Shown in pieces: positions 54,542-62,403 of a stretch of 64,000 bases of DNA. The stretch lies in the NCBI RefSeq assembly GCF_035984545.1, contig NZ_JAXCHP010000001.1, forward strand, positions 3,720,001 through 3,784,000, given 5' to 3'. The DNA comes from Cryobacterium sp. GrIS_2_6 (GTDB lineage: Bacteria > Actinomycetota > Actinomycetes > Actinomycetales > Microbacteriaceae). The first letter of the stretch is position 1; each line of letters opens with the position of its first letter. Both the position numbers and the translations under genes were made by a program. The notes beneath the pieces were generated by a model, which was not told where the DNA came from, made no database searches, and worked only from the letters and a program-made list of their open reading frames with translations.

Positions 54542-55404
54542 TGATGAGGATGCGCCTGTTCACCACTCCGTCGCCGGCGTCCGGACCTGGCCGAGTGACG
54601 GCAGCCATCCGGATCGCCGTCAGCATCGCCGCGCTGGCCGCCGTATTCGGGCTCGGCGCCGTCGCGACCCCGGCACAAGCGAGCACCGCGACCCCGACCC
54701 CGTCCGCGACCCTGACACCGGCCTCGATCTCGTCCCCGTCCCCGACCGTCCCCGTCGACCTGCTTCTGAGCGCCGACGGCGTGCACTTCAGCACCACCCT
54801 CAGCGCCGGACTCTTCGACGGGCTCCATCTGCTCATCCCGCGCGGCTCAACCCAGTCGGCCCTGTGGGTGCGCAACCCGACAGCTGCGCCGGCCGAGGTG
54901 CGGGTGAGTGCGCACGACGTGCTGCTGCCGGCCGGCGGGTACGCCGACGACGTCACCCTGTCCGCCTGGAACTCCGGTACCGGTGACACCCTCTCCCGCA
55001 CCCTCCGCGGGCTCGACCGCTGCGGAATCGTGGTGTCGTCGCAGCCGATCGCGGCCGGCGGCACGATGAAACTCGTCGTCACGTTCACCATGGCGGATGT
55101 CTCTGGCACTGTCGACCAGGGAGCGAGCGCGAGTCTCGGGCTGCTCATTGCGATGCGGGATGCCGATGGCGGGCCGTTCGCCGCATCCGCGTGCGACGAC
55201 CCGGGAACAATCGTCCCCGTGCTTCCGGCGACGCCGGCGACAAGCGCTCCGACGAGGTCCGCCGCCGCCGCGAGCGCAGGCATCCTCGCCCACACCGGGG
55301 TCGAGCCGCCCGCGCCCGTACTCCTCGTGGGCGGACTACTGCTCGGGGTCGGCATCTTCCTGCTGCTTGCCCGCCGCCGCCGCAGTGAGGAGGACCCCGA
55401 ATGA
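54541..55404 (+). CDS. Surface protein with LAHTG sorting signal
   Basis: 287 residues. A Sec signal peptide (IAVSIAALAAVFGLGAVATPAQAS) precedes a Thr/Pro-rich stretch and a beta domain with ADGVHFSTTLSAGLFDG and LWVRNPTAAPAEVRVSAHD. The C-terminus is a classical sorting signal: LAHTG at 249-253, a hydrophobic helix (PVLLVGGLLLGVGIFLLLA), then RRRR. LAXTG is the motif of class E sortases of high-GC actinobacteria. No sortase is in the window. It starts at ATG 54541, overlapping the upstream stop. It probably anchors the exported proteins at the wall. Confidence 0.8.
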   Translation: MMRMRLFTTPSPASGPGRVTAAIRIAVSIAALAAVFGLGAVATPAQASTATPTPSATLTPASISSPSPTVPVDLLLSADGVHFSTTLSAGLFDGLHLLIPRGSTQSALWVRNPTAAPAEVRVSAHDVLLPAGGYADDVTLSAWNSGTGDTLSRTLRGLDRCGIVVSSQPIAAGGTMKLVVTFTMADVSGTVDQGASASLGLLIAMRDADGGPFAASACDDPGTIVPVLPATPATSAPTRSAAAASAGILAHTGVEPPAPVLLVGGLLLGVGIFLLLARRRRSEEDPE

Positions 55405-56003
55405 CCAGCACCCAACTTCAGCCGGCACCGGAACACGGGCCGGCACCCGCGGCATCCGTGCCCGGTGCGGCTGTGAACGAGGCCCAGGCACGCGTCGACC
55501 CGCCAGAGAAGAGCCTGCTGCACTACCTCGGGCTCGCGGTCAGCGGAGCGATCCTGCTCCTCGTGGTCGCCCTCGCGCTGCTGCTGATCGTGGTTCCCAA
55601 GGTCACGGGGTCGACCCCGCTCATCGTGCTGACCAGTTCGATGGAACCCACCCTGCCACCCGGAACGCTCATCATCGTGCGCCCGGTCACCCCGGACGAG
55701 ATCCGGATCGGCGACGTCGTCACCTACCAGATCCGCTCGGGGGAGCCGGGCGTGATCACCCACCGGGTCACCGCGATCAGCTCGAGCTCCGAAGGCGGAC
55801 GCACCTTCACTTTTAAGGGCGACAACAACAGCGTCGCGGACGCCGACCAGGTGCTCCCGGTGCAGATCCAGGGTCGACTCTGGTACTCCGTGCCGTGGGT
55901 CGGCTGGGTGAACAACGCTGTCAACGGTCAGAGCCGCAGCTGGATCGTGCCCATCATCGCCGGGCTGCTGTTCGCATACATGGCGGCCTTACGATTTCGG
56001 TGA
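55401..56003 (+). CDS. SipW-type signal peptidase I
   Basis: 200 residues with an N-terminal transmembrane helix (GLAVSGAILLLVVALALLLIV) and a C-terminal helix. The catalytic serine is S80 in LTSSMEPTLPPGTL. The usual bacterial lysine is replaced by His (H121 in VITHRVTAI), as in SipW and ER-type enzymes. GDVVTYQIR and FKGDNN boxes follow. It presumably cleaves the three alternate signals encoded upstream. The start overlaps the LAHTG gene stop (ATGA), so substrates, anchor protein and peptidase form one operon. Confidence 0.92.
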   Translation: MTSTQLQPAPEHGPAPAASVPGAAVNEAQARVDPPEKSLLHYLGLAVSGAILLLVVALALLLIVVPKVTGSTPLIVLTSSMEPTLPPGTLIIVRPVTPDEIRIGDVVTYQIRSGEPGVITHRVTAISSSSEGGRTFTFKGDNNSVADADQVLPVQIQGRLWYSVPWVGWVNNAVNGQSRSWIVPIIAGLLFAYMAALRFR

Positions 56004-56090
56004 GATGACCAAATCTGAATTGCCCCTGAACCCAAGCCGTTCGGCCATGATCGAACGATTCCTATCTCACTGGAATCGTAAGGGCGATAC

Positions 56091-56306
56091 ATGGGGTACA
56101 TGTTCGCGAGCGGCGCCGTGTCCGCGCTCCGCAAGCGCCGCCGTGCCAGGTCAGCTGCACGGACCGCCGCCGTGCCGATCGAGGCCATTACGCCCGACGA
56201 GGCCGTCGCCACAACACCCGTCGCGACGCCCGTCTCGCCGACTGCCTTGTCGACGGCAGCCGCGTCTACGCCCGAGCCTGCTGCGCCCGGGTCGCCATGG
56301 CGTTGA
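56091..56306 (+). CDS. Small hypothetical protein (uncertain)
   Basis: 71 residues; I recognise no family. AAGGG lies 7 nt before the ATG, and the codon third positions are GC-rich like real genes nearby. The N-terminus is basic (ALRKRRRARSAARTAA), the C-terminal half is Ala/Thr/Pro-rich and probably disordered. It lies 87 bp after sipW and overlaps the convergent exonuclease gene by 41 bp. It could equally be non-coding. Confidence 0.35.
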   Translation: MGYMFASGAVSALRKRRRARSAARTAAVPIEAITPDEAVATTPVATPVSPTALSTAAASTPEPAAPGSPWR

Positions 56307-56976
56307 GCACATCGATCAGCTGGTTCGCGTAGCCGACCAGGATTGCGATCTGGTCCTCGTCGCGTTCGATCCAGCGGCATTCCGGCTGTGACCGGATCGG
56401 CACGAAGTCCCGGTGCTGCTCCCAGACCAGCAGCGTGCGATCAGCGCCGAGCACATACTGCTGCCACCAGACCTGCCGCATATAGGATCGCGGGATGCTG
56501 CGCCACGCTTTGTTCGTCGTCTTGATTTCCGAGAGTTCGAGCGTCCGGGCGTCCGTGCCCACGCCGTCGGGCGTCGCGAGGTGGCGGCGGTGGCCGGCGG
56601 CATGGAACAGGGTCGTGCTCGGTTCGATACCGTAGTTGTCGAGCACCCAGGCCGCGATCACGGGCTCGCGGACGCGACCGTGGTCGGTGTAGGTGTTGCC
56701 GCCGAAGTTGCTGCCGTTCATCTTGTCATTGGCCGCGTTCTGCACCGATTTGGGAGTGGCGAGCTTGGCGACATCCGTAGCCGTGATGCCCTGGTTGCGG
56801 GCGCGCATCCAGGCCGCCCAGTCCGTTGAGTCGGCGACGACGCGCAGCAGGTGCGGGGCGATCGCCGGCGCAGGCACGGCGACGGCGGCGGATACTACAG
56901 ATGCGGCTGCCGCGGAGACCGTGAGTGACCGTGCCGGCTCAAAAAGCGGGAGCAGGGTATCGGTCACCCTCCCCAT
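56266..56976 (-). CDS. YqaJ-family phage-type recombinase exonuclease
   Basis: 236 residues. The YqaJ/lambda-exonuclease PD-(D/E)XK core is intact: GITATDVAKLATPKSVQ, HGRVREPVIAAWV, Asp in LATPDGVG, E-x-K in LELSEIKTTNKAW, and MRQVWWQQYVLGADR. These enzymes resect double-stranded DNA in recombination. It stands alone, without RecT or other phage genes, and is convergent to the SipW operon. The start at ATG 56976 has no clear ribosome-binding site; in-frame sequence upstream overlaps the next promoter and lacks homology. Confidence 0.82.
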   Translation of the reverse strand: MGRVTDTLLPLFEPARSLTVSAAAASVVSAAVAVPAPAIAPHLLRVVADSTDWAAWMRARNQGITATDVAKLATPKSVQNAANDKMNGSNFGGNTYTDHGRVREPVIAAWVLDNYGIEPSTTLFHAAGHRRHLATPDGVGTDARTLELSEIKTTNKAWRSIPRSYMRQVWWQQYVLGADRTLLVWEQHRDFVPIRSQPECRWIERDEDQIAILVGYANQLIDVLNAMATRAQQARA

Positions 56977-57114
56977 TGTGCCAGCCGCGACCGCCGTTCC
57001 CGCCCAACGGATCCGTCGAATTGGTTGGGGCGCAGGGTGGGAACGATGGGGCGGCAGGGGAGGGGCAGTGCGGGCGTGAACCCCATTCACAGGAGCGCCA
57101 AGGCCCCCGCATAG

Positions 57115-57130
57115 GCTTTTCATAGAAAGC
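57115..57130. promoter_or_regulatory. Imperfect palindrome upstream of the OmpR-type regulator
   Basis: GCTTTTCATAGAAAGC is nearly symmetric and lies 18 bp before the start codon, overlapping the expected promoter spacer. GATACT (57135-57140) is a likely -10 box, 7 nt before the ATG. Together they suggest an autoregulated, leaderless transcript. Confidence 0.35.
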
Positions 57131-57147
57131 TCGCGATACTGAGATCT

Positions 57148-57894
57148 ATGAGCACACGTGAAACTGACCACTCGACCCGCGGGCCGCGTCTCCACAAAGC
57201 CGACGGAAGCCCCATTCGAGTGCTCGTCGTCGACGACGAACCCACGCTCACAGATTTACTCTCGATGGCCCTCCGTTACGAGGGTTGGGAGGTGCGCACC
57301 GCCGGCGAGGGACGCCAGGCGCTGACCGTCGCGCGCGAGTTCCGGCCGGATGCGATCGTGCTCGACATCATGCTTCCCGACATCGACGGCCTCCAGGTGC
57401 TGCAGCGCGTGCGCGCCGACGGCTATGAGACTCCCGTGCTCTTCCTGACCGCGAAGGATTCCCTCGACGACCGCATCGCCGGCCTCACCGCGGGCGGCGA
57501 CGACTATGTCACCAAGCCGTTCAGCCTCGAAGAGGTCGTCGCCCGGCTGCGCGGCCTGATCCGCCGCTCGACACTGGCCGTGTCCGACTCCGTCGACCCG
57601 CGCATCTCCGTCGGTGACCTCACCCTCGACGAGGACAGTTACGAGGTCTCCCGGGCCGGCGACGCCATCGAGCTCACCGCGACCGAATTCGAACTGCTCC
57701 GTTTCCTGATGCGCAACCCTCGCCGCGTGCTGAGCAAGGCCCAGATCCTCGACCGGGTCTGGAGCTATGACTTCGGCGGCAAGTCCTCCGTCGTCGAGAT
57801 CTACATTTCCTACCTGCGGAAGAAGATCGATGCGGGACGCGAGCCGATGATCCACACCGTGCGCGGTGCGGGGTACATGCTGAAAACCGCGTGA
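57148..57894 (+). CDS. OmpR/PhoB-type response regulator
   Basis: 248 residues. The receiver domain has RVLVVDDEPTLTDLLSMAL, phospho-acceptor Asp in AIVLDIMLPDIDG and Lys in YVTKPFSLEEV. The winged-helix DNA-binding domain has LTATEFELLRFLMRNPRRVLSK, cited by LTATEFELLRFLM, and GKSSVVEIYISYLRKKI. The TcrA/TrcR/MprA-like group is likely. There is no Shine-Dalgarno and a probable -10 is 7 nt upstream. It is coupled to the kinase at its 3' end (GTGATGA overlap). Confidence 0.93.
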   Translation: MSTRETDHSTRGPRLHKADGSPIRVLVVDDEPTLTDLLSMALRYEGWEVRTAGEGRQALTVAREFRPDAIVLDIMLPDIDGLQVLQRVRADGYETPVLFLTAKDSLDDRIAGLTAGGDDYVTKPFSLEEVVARLRGLIRRSTLAVSDSVDPRISVGDLTLDEDSYEVSRAGDAIELTATEFELLRFLMRNPRRVLSKAQILDRVWSYDFGGKSSVVEIYISYLRKKIDAGREPMIHTVRGAGYMLKTA

Positions 57895-59618
57895 TGACGC
57901 CGACCAACCGGCCGGATGCGCTCGACCCGGCTGACGCGGTTGACGCGGCTGACCCGGCTGACACGGCTGACTCGGCTGACCCGGCTGACCCGGCTGACAC
58001 GGCTGACTCGGCCGACCGGACTGATCCGCACGACCCGGCCGGCTCGGCCGCACGACCCGGCCGGCAGCATCCGTCACGTCGACCGCAGTGGCTCCGCCGC
58101 CCGCGGTGGCTGCGGCGCCCGCTCTGGCTGCGATCCGGACGTGCCCCCTGGACCCTCCGCCGCCGGCTCGTACTCGCCGTCGTCGGGTTTCTCGCCCTCG
58201 TGAGCATCTCGATCGGTGTCGTGAGTGTCACGGTGCTGCGCGCCAACCTGCTCGCGGGCCTCGACCAGCAGGTGAGCTCCGCCGCCGAACGGTCGCACTC
58301 GATGCTCGAGGGCCGCCGCGACAACGACCTCGGCACCGGTGCCGCGCTTCCGTTGTTCACGCCCTCCGCGAGCGTCATCCTCAACGGCCCTGGCCAGCCG
58401 GGCACGCTCGCCCTCGTCTTCTACGACTCCACGCTCACGGCCGGCTACACCGACGACACCGGCACGATCGTCGCACTCACGGCCCACCAGGTCGACCTCC
58501 TCGTGCAGAAGGCCGACATCCTCGCGAGCCAGACCCGAACCGCGCTGCCCGTCACCGTCGACCTCGGCGGCGATGTCGGCAACTACCGGATCCTCGCAAG
58601 TTCGAGCCGCAGCGGCACCCTCTCGATCGTCGGCCTCCCGCTCACCACGGTCGACGGCACCGCGACACAGCTCGCCATGATCATCGGTGTCGTCTCCCTC
58701 GTCGGCATCATCGTCGTCGCGATCCTCGCGATGTGGATCGTGCGCCTCGCCCTCCGCCCGCTGCAGCGCGTCACGGCAACGGCCGCCCGCGTCTCCGAGC
58801 TCCCGCTCGACCGCGGCGAGGTCAGCCTCGTCGACCGGGTCCCCGCCGCAGACACCGACCCCCGTACCGAGGTCGGCCAGGTCGGCTCCGCGCTCAACCG
58901 CATGCTCGACCACGTCGACCTCGCCCTCGAGACCCGTCAGGCAAGCGAGAACAAGGTGCGGCAGTTCGTCGCGGATGCGAGCCACGAGCTCCGCACGCCC
59001 CTCGCCTCGATCCGAGGTTACTCCGAGCTCACCCGGCGCTCCGGCCAGGAGCTGCCGCCGGATGCCCTGCATGCCCTCAGCCGGATCGAATCCGAGTCCG
59101 TACGGATGACCGGGCTCGTCGAGGACCTGCTGCTGCTCGCCCGCCTCGACGAGGGCCGCGAACTGGAACACGGCACCGTCGACCTCACGAGCCTGCTCGT
59201 CGACGTCGTCAGCGATGCGCACGCGGCCGGCCGAGACCGGGTGCTCAACCTCGAGCTTCCCGATGAGCCGATCCAGGCCATCGGCGACACGCCCCGGTTG
59301 CACCAGGTCTTCACCAACCTGCTCGCGAACGCGCGCATCCACACCCCGCCGGAGACGACCGTCGAGGTCGCGCTGTCCGAGCAGGACGGCCGTGCGATCG
59401 TGACCGTGACGGATGACGGCCCCGGAATCCCAGCGAACCTGCAGACGACCCTCTTCGAGCGTTTCGCCCGCGGCGACAGTTCGCGGTTCCGCGGAACCGG
59501 AAGCACCGGACTCGGCCTCGCCATCGTCCAGGCTGTCGTGACCGCGCACCAGGGCGAGGTCACGGTGTCGAGCCGGCCGGGCCGCACCGAGTTCCGGGTG
59601 TCGCTTCCGCTCGCCTGA
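57891..59618 (+). CDS. Two-component sensor histidine kinase with repetitive N-terminus
   Basis: 575 residues. Two transmembrane helices (LVLAVVGFLALVSISIGVVSV and MIIGVVSLVGIIVVAILAMWIV) flank an extracellular domain of about 155 residues. HAMP, HisKA (FVADASHELRTPLASIRGYSE) and HATPase (NLLANARIHTPPETTVEV; TDDGPGIP; GSTGLGLAIV) domains follow. The first 60 residues are a repetitive Asp/Ala/Pro/Thr stretch (DPADAVDAADPADTADSADPAD) encoded by GGCTGACNC-type 9-bp repeats, then an Arg/Trp-rich region. Start codon GTG 57891 or ATG 57894. Confidence 0.93.
   Translation: MMTPTNRPDALDPADAVDAADPADTADSADPADPADTADSADRTDPHDPAGSAARPGRQHPSRRPQWLRRPRWLRRPLWLRSGRAPWTLRRRLVLAVVGFLALVSISIGVVSVTVLRANLLAGLDQQVSSAAERSHSMLEGRRDNDLGTGAALPLFTPSASVILNGPGQPGTLALVFYDSTLTAGYTDDTGTIVALTAHQVDLLVQKADILASQTRTALPVTVDLGGDVGNYRILASSSRSGTLSIVGLPLTTVDGTATQLAMIIGVVSLVGIIVVAILAMWIVRLALRPLQRVTATAARVSELPLDRGEVSLVDRVPAADTDPRTEVGQVGSALNRMLDHVDLALETRQASENKVRQFVADASHELRTPLASIRGYSELTRRSGQELPPDALHALSRIESESVRMTGLVEDLLLLARLDEGRELEHGTVDLTSLLVDVVSDAHAAGRDRVLNLELPDEPIQAIGDTPRLHQVFTNLLANARIHTPPETTVEVALSEQDGRAIVTVTDDGPGIPANLQTTLFERFARGDSSRFRGTGSTGLGLAIVQAVVTAHQGEVTVSSRPGRTEFRVSLPLA
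57940..58012 (+). repeat. 9-bp tandem repeat in the sensor kinase N-terminus
   Basis: Units of CGGCTGACN-type sequence (CGGCTGACC, CGGCTGACA, CGGCTGACT) recur about eight times without breaks in frame. They encode A-D-P/A-D-T/A-D-S triplets. The length is expected to vary between strains. Confidence 0.85.
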
Positions 59619-59638
59619 CCCGCGGCATCCGCCCGCCC

Positions 59639-59710
59639 GGCAACTGTTGCCGTGACGGACAACTTGTGCCGGGAGACCGGCCACAGTCGTCCGTACGGGC
59701 CACAGTTGAC
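59639..59710. repeat. Imperfect inverted repeat between convergent genes
   Basis: The segments 59639-59670 and 59679-59710 are imperfect reverse complements (for example GGCAACTGTTG against CACAGTTGAC, and GACGGACAAC against GTCGTCCGT). It lies between the kinase and MarR stops, where a two-way terminator is expected. Confidence 0.5.
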
Positions 59711-59736
59711 TCACGGCGGCCGCGGCGTGGCGCGGG

Positions 59737-60225
59737 CTACGGGGTGTTGAGCTGGGCGAGGAGCGTGGCGAGCTGGTGCAGGTCGTCCGTCGGCCAGTCG
59801 CTCAGGCGCTTGTGCACGATCGCGGTCTCACCGTTCCGTACCGCGTCGAGTTTGGCCCGTGCCAGGTCGGTGACGGCGAGGAACCGGGCGCGGCCGTCGT
59901 CCGGGTCGACTTCGGTGCGCACGAGACCGAGCTCGCAGAGCTGCTTCGCCTGGCGGCTGATCACGCTCTTGTCCACATAGAGCGCCGCGGCGACCGCGCT
60001 CGAGTGCGTCGGCCCGTAGCGCTCGATGTGGCGCAGGAGCTTGAACGCGAACGGCTGCAGCGACGCGTCGATGAAGAGCGCGGCATCCCGCATGCTCGCC
60101 CGGATCAACCCGGCGAGCACGCTCAGCTGCTCCTCGACTTCGGCGATCGCCGTCGCAGACTCCGCGCCCGGTGCGTCATCCCGCTCGTCGGTGTTTGTGG
60201 ACGCTGTCGGAGTCCCGTGGATCAT
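59737..60225 (-). CDS. MarR-family transcriptional regulator
   Basis: 162 residues. The winged helix covers about 60-130 (SSAVAAALYVDKSVISRQAKQL, then GLVRTEVDPDDGRARFLAVTD). It is the second gene of an MFS-marR unit: ATG 60225 is 2 bp past the transporter stop, and a GTG at 60231 would overlap it. The operator over the MFS promoter (62102-62125) is its likely target, so exporter and repressor rise together when the ligand binds. Confidence 0.88.
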   Translation of the reverse strand: MIHGTPTASTNTDERDDAPGAESATAIAEVEEQLSVLAGLIRASMRDAALFIDASLQPFAFKLLRHIERYGPTHSSAVAAALYVDKSVISRQAKQLCELGLVRTEVDPDDGRARFLAVTDLARAKLDAVRNGETAIVHKRLSDWPTDDLHQLATLLAQLNTP

Positions 60226-60227
60226 GG

Positions 60228-62072
60228 TCACAGACTACTGACTCTGTGCGCGCCGGGCTGGTCGTCCTTCGGCAGGTGAATGACCCCGGTCGGGTTGTTG
60301 AGCCCGGCCGGGGCGAGGCCGGCGGATGCCGCGCTCACCTCGATCAGGATGTCTTCCATCTCCTCGACCTCGGTTTCGCGCTCGGCAGCGCGCTCGGCCT
60401 TGTCCTCTGCGGCGCGCTTCGCGGCAGTCACGCCGGTGTGCCCGGCCGAAGTGCCGGCCCCGGAACCTTCACGGGCCCTGGAGATGCCTGTCTTCCTCCC
60501 CAGGGACGCATTCGGCAGCAGGGTGACCATCACGAGGGTGATAACGGCGAGCGGGATGCCGAGCAGGAAGACCGTGCCGACGCCGGATCCGTACGCGGAT
60601 TCGACGAGGGTGCGCACCGCGGCCGGGAGGTCCGCGATGCGCGGGATGGCGCCGGAGCCGAGTGCGCTCGCCGCGGCCATCTTGTCGGGGGCGCTGAGCG
60701 TGCCGACGCCGTCGGTGATGTGCTGCGCGACCGCCGTTCCGAGCACAGAGCCGAGGACCGAGACGCCGATCGTTCCGCCGAGGCTGCGGAAGAAGGTGAC
60801 GCTGCTCGTGGCGACGCCGAGGTGTCTGACCTCGATCGAGTTCTGCACGACGAGCACGAGGTTCTGCATCAGCATGCCGAGGCCGGAGCCGAGCACGAAC
60901 ATGTAGACGCCGACGAGCACGAGATCGGTCCGGTAGTCGAGGGTGCCGAGGAGCAGCAGGCCGACGATCACGAGCGCTCCGCCAGAGACCATGATCGCCT
61001 TCCACTTGCCCGTGCGGCTGATCAGGGTGCCGAAGGTGACCGAGCAGATCAGGTAGCCGCCCATCATCGGGATGGTCAGCAGGCCGGACTGGGTCGGCGT
61101 GGCTCCCCGGGCGAGCTGCATGTACTGGCTGAGGAAGACGGAGGTGCCGAACATGGACACGCCGACCGAGATGCTGGCGATCACCGCGAGGGTGAAGGTG
61201 CGGTTGCGGAACAGGGTGAGCGGGATGATCGGCTCGCTGACTTTGAACTCCACGAACACCGCGGCGACGAGCAGGACGACAGCGCCGCCGACCATCAGGA
61301 ACGAGGGCACGGATGCCCACTCGAACTGGGTGCCGGCGATGGTTACCCAGATCATCAGGAGCGACATGCCCGCAGTGATCAGGATCGCGCCGAGGTAGTC
61401 GATCGTGACGACCCGCTTGACCCTGGCCGGGAGGTGCAGGGTGCGCTGCAGCAGGATGATCGCGAGGATCGCGACGGGCAGGGCGATGAAGAAGTTCCAG
61501 CGCCAGCCGAAGGCATCCGTCACGACACCGCCGAGGAGCGGACCGCCCACGGTGCCGAGGGCGAGGACAGCGCCGAACAGCCCGGCGTACCGCCCGCGGT
61601 CGCGGGGGCTGATGATGTCGGCCATGATGATCTGGCTGAGCGCGGCGAGGCCGCCGGCGCCGAGGCCCTGCAGCACCCGGAAGCTGATCAGGGTGCCGGT
61701 GTTCTGCGAGAAGCCGGCGAGTGCGGAACCGAGGACGAACACCACGAGGGAGAGCTGGATGAGCAGCTTGCGGTCGAAGAGGTCGGCGAATTTGCCCCAG
61801 ATCGGCGTGCTCACGGTCGTCGCGAGCAGGGTCGCCGTGACGACCCAGGTGTATGCGGACTGGTCACCGTGCAGGTCGGAGAGGATGAGCGGCAGCGACG
61901 TGCTGACGACGGTGCCGGCGAGGATCGAGACGAACATGCCCATCAGCAGGCCGGAGAGGGCCTCGAGCACCTGCCGCTTCGACATCGGCGTGTCCGAGTC
62001 GCGGTGGGGGAGGGGCTGTCGGTCCTGCGAGTTCTGCGGTGGAGCGGTACGAACGGATGAAACGCGAGACAT
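60228..62072 (-). CDS. DHA2-family (14-TM) MFS multidrug exporter
   Basis: 614 residues with 14 predicted helices, of the EmrB/QacA drug:H+ antiporter type. Motif A is in GKFADLFDRKLL; motif C, the antiporter signature, is in LGTVGGPLLGGVVTDAFGWRW, cited by GTVGGPLLGG. A C-terminal cytoplasmic tail of about 95 residues is Ala/Glu-rich (AAERETEVEEMEDILIE) and may be coiled. AGGAG lies 7 nt upstream of the ATG. The promoter is overlaid by a MarR-type operator. Confidence 0.93.
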   Translation of the reverse strand: MSRVSSVRTAPPQNSQDRQPLPHRDSDTPMSKRQVLEALSGLLMGMFVSILAGTVVSTSLPLILSDLHGDQSAYTWVVTATLLATTVSTPIWGKFADLFDRKLLIQLSLVVFVLGSALAGFSQNTGTLISFRVLQGLGAGGLAALSQIIMADIISPRDRGRYAGLFGAVLALGTVGGPLLGGVVTDAFGWRWNFFIALPVAILAIILLQRTLHLPARVKRVVTIDYLGAILITAGMSLLMIWVTIAGTQFEWASVPSFLMVGGAVVLLVAAVFVEFKVSEPIIPLTLFRNRTFTLAVIASISVGVSMFGTSVFLSQYMQLARGATPTQSGLLTIPMMGGYLICSVTFGTLISRTGKWKAIMVSGGALVIVGLLLLGTLDYRTDLVLVGVYMFVLGSGLGMLMQNLVLVVQNSIEVRHLGVATSSVTFFRSLGGTIGVSVLGSVLGTAVAQHITDGVGTLSAPDKMAAASALGSGAIPRIADLPAAVRTLVESAYGSGVGTVFLLGIPLAVITLVMVTLLPNASLGRKTGISRAREGSGAGTSAGHTGVTAAKRAAEDKAERAAERETEVEEMEDILIEVSAASAGLAPAGLNNPTGVIHLPKDDQPGAHRVSSL

Positions 62073-62101
62073 GAAACTCCTGGGCCGTGTAATTGATAAG
62101 C

Positions 62102-62125
62102 GTCAACTATATCTCGATAGTGGAC
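62102..62125. promoter_or_regulatory. MarR operator over the MFS promoter
   Basis: GTCAACTAT-N6-ATAGTGGAC is an inverted repeat of 9-bp arms with one mismatch. It covers the -10 box and part of the spacer of the exporter promoter. A third half-site GTCAACTAC lies at 62130-62138. Confidence 0.7.
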
Positions 62126-62134
62126 TCAGGTCAA
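62106..62134 (-). promoter_or_regulatory. Sigma70-type promoter of the MFS-marR operon
   Basis: On the minus strand TTGACC (62134-62129) and TATAGT (62111-62106) are exactly 17 bp apart. The predicted start near 62099 gives a leader of about 27 nt with AGGAG ahead of the ATG. Confidence 0.8.
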
Positions 62135-62180
62135 CTACTTATGCCGTTCTGCTCACCGGCTGAGGGGCGGATGCCGCGAT

Positions 62181-62209
62181 TTGCGCCGGCCAGCGGCATC
62201 CGTTACAGT
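62181..62209 (+). promoter_or_regulatory. Promoter of rplJ-rplL
   Basis: TTGCGC (62181-62186) and TACAGT (62204-62209) are 17 bp apart. The start near 62216 gives a leader of about 188 nt before rplJ. Confidence 0.6.
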
Positions 62210-62215
62210 AAACGA

Positions 62216-62400
62216 AGCCAAAGACCGCCGGTTGTCGCTGTCCAGTAATGGACGGTGACCGAAGGTTCACTCATGTGAACGGCCCGCGCAGGAATCGAAG
62301 TTCAGTTTCAGTTCGCAAGAACTGCTCAGCTCCGGCGCTTGCGCTGGGGCTTTTTTCATGTCTGCGCCCCGGGCTACCGGCACATGAAACCAAGAGGAGC
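62216..62400 (+). ncRNA. Ribosomal protein L10 leader with attenuator
   Basis: The leader of about 185 nt ahead of rplJ contains several hairpins, including CAGTTC-GCAA-GAACTG (62309-62324) and the attenuator at 62328-62356. In other bacteria L10 or the L10(L12)4 complex binds this leader to repress its own operon. I could not fold it fully by eye. Confidence 0.7.
62328..62356 (+). terminator. Intrinsic attenuator terminator in the rplJ leader
   Basis: An 11-bp stem (62328-62338 with 62341-62351, two G.U pairs in RNA) closes on TT and is followed by six T residues. It lies 48 nt before the rplJ start, so it must be bypassed for expression. Confidence 0.85.
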
Positions 62401-62403
62401 GCC

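Noticed and set aside
56266..56976. Prophage remnant suggested by YqaJ
   Set aside because: No capsid, terminase, integrase or att-like repeat is nearby and both neighbours are ordinary host genes.
60171..62060. A 629-codon open frame antisense to the MFS exporter, with Asp/Glu/Arg/Gly-rich translation
   Set aside because: The exporter on the other strand has full family motifs, promoter and ribosome-binding site. Long antisense frames are common in high-GC DNA and this one shows no recognisable fold.
62248..62403. N-terminal extension of L10 into the leader
   Set aside because: The region contains the leader hairpins and an intrinsic terminator, and ATG 62404 has an ideal ribosome-binding site and the family N-terminus.
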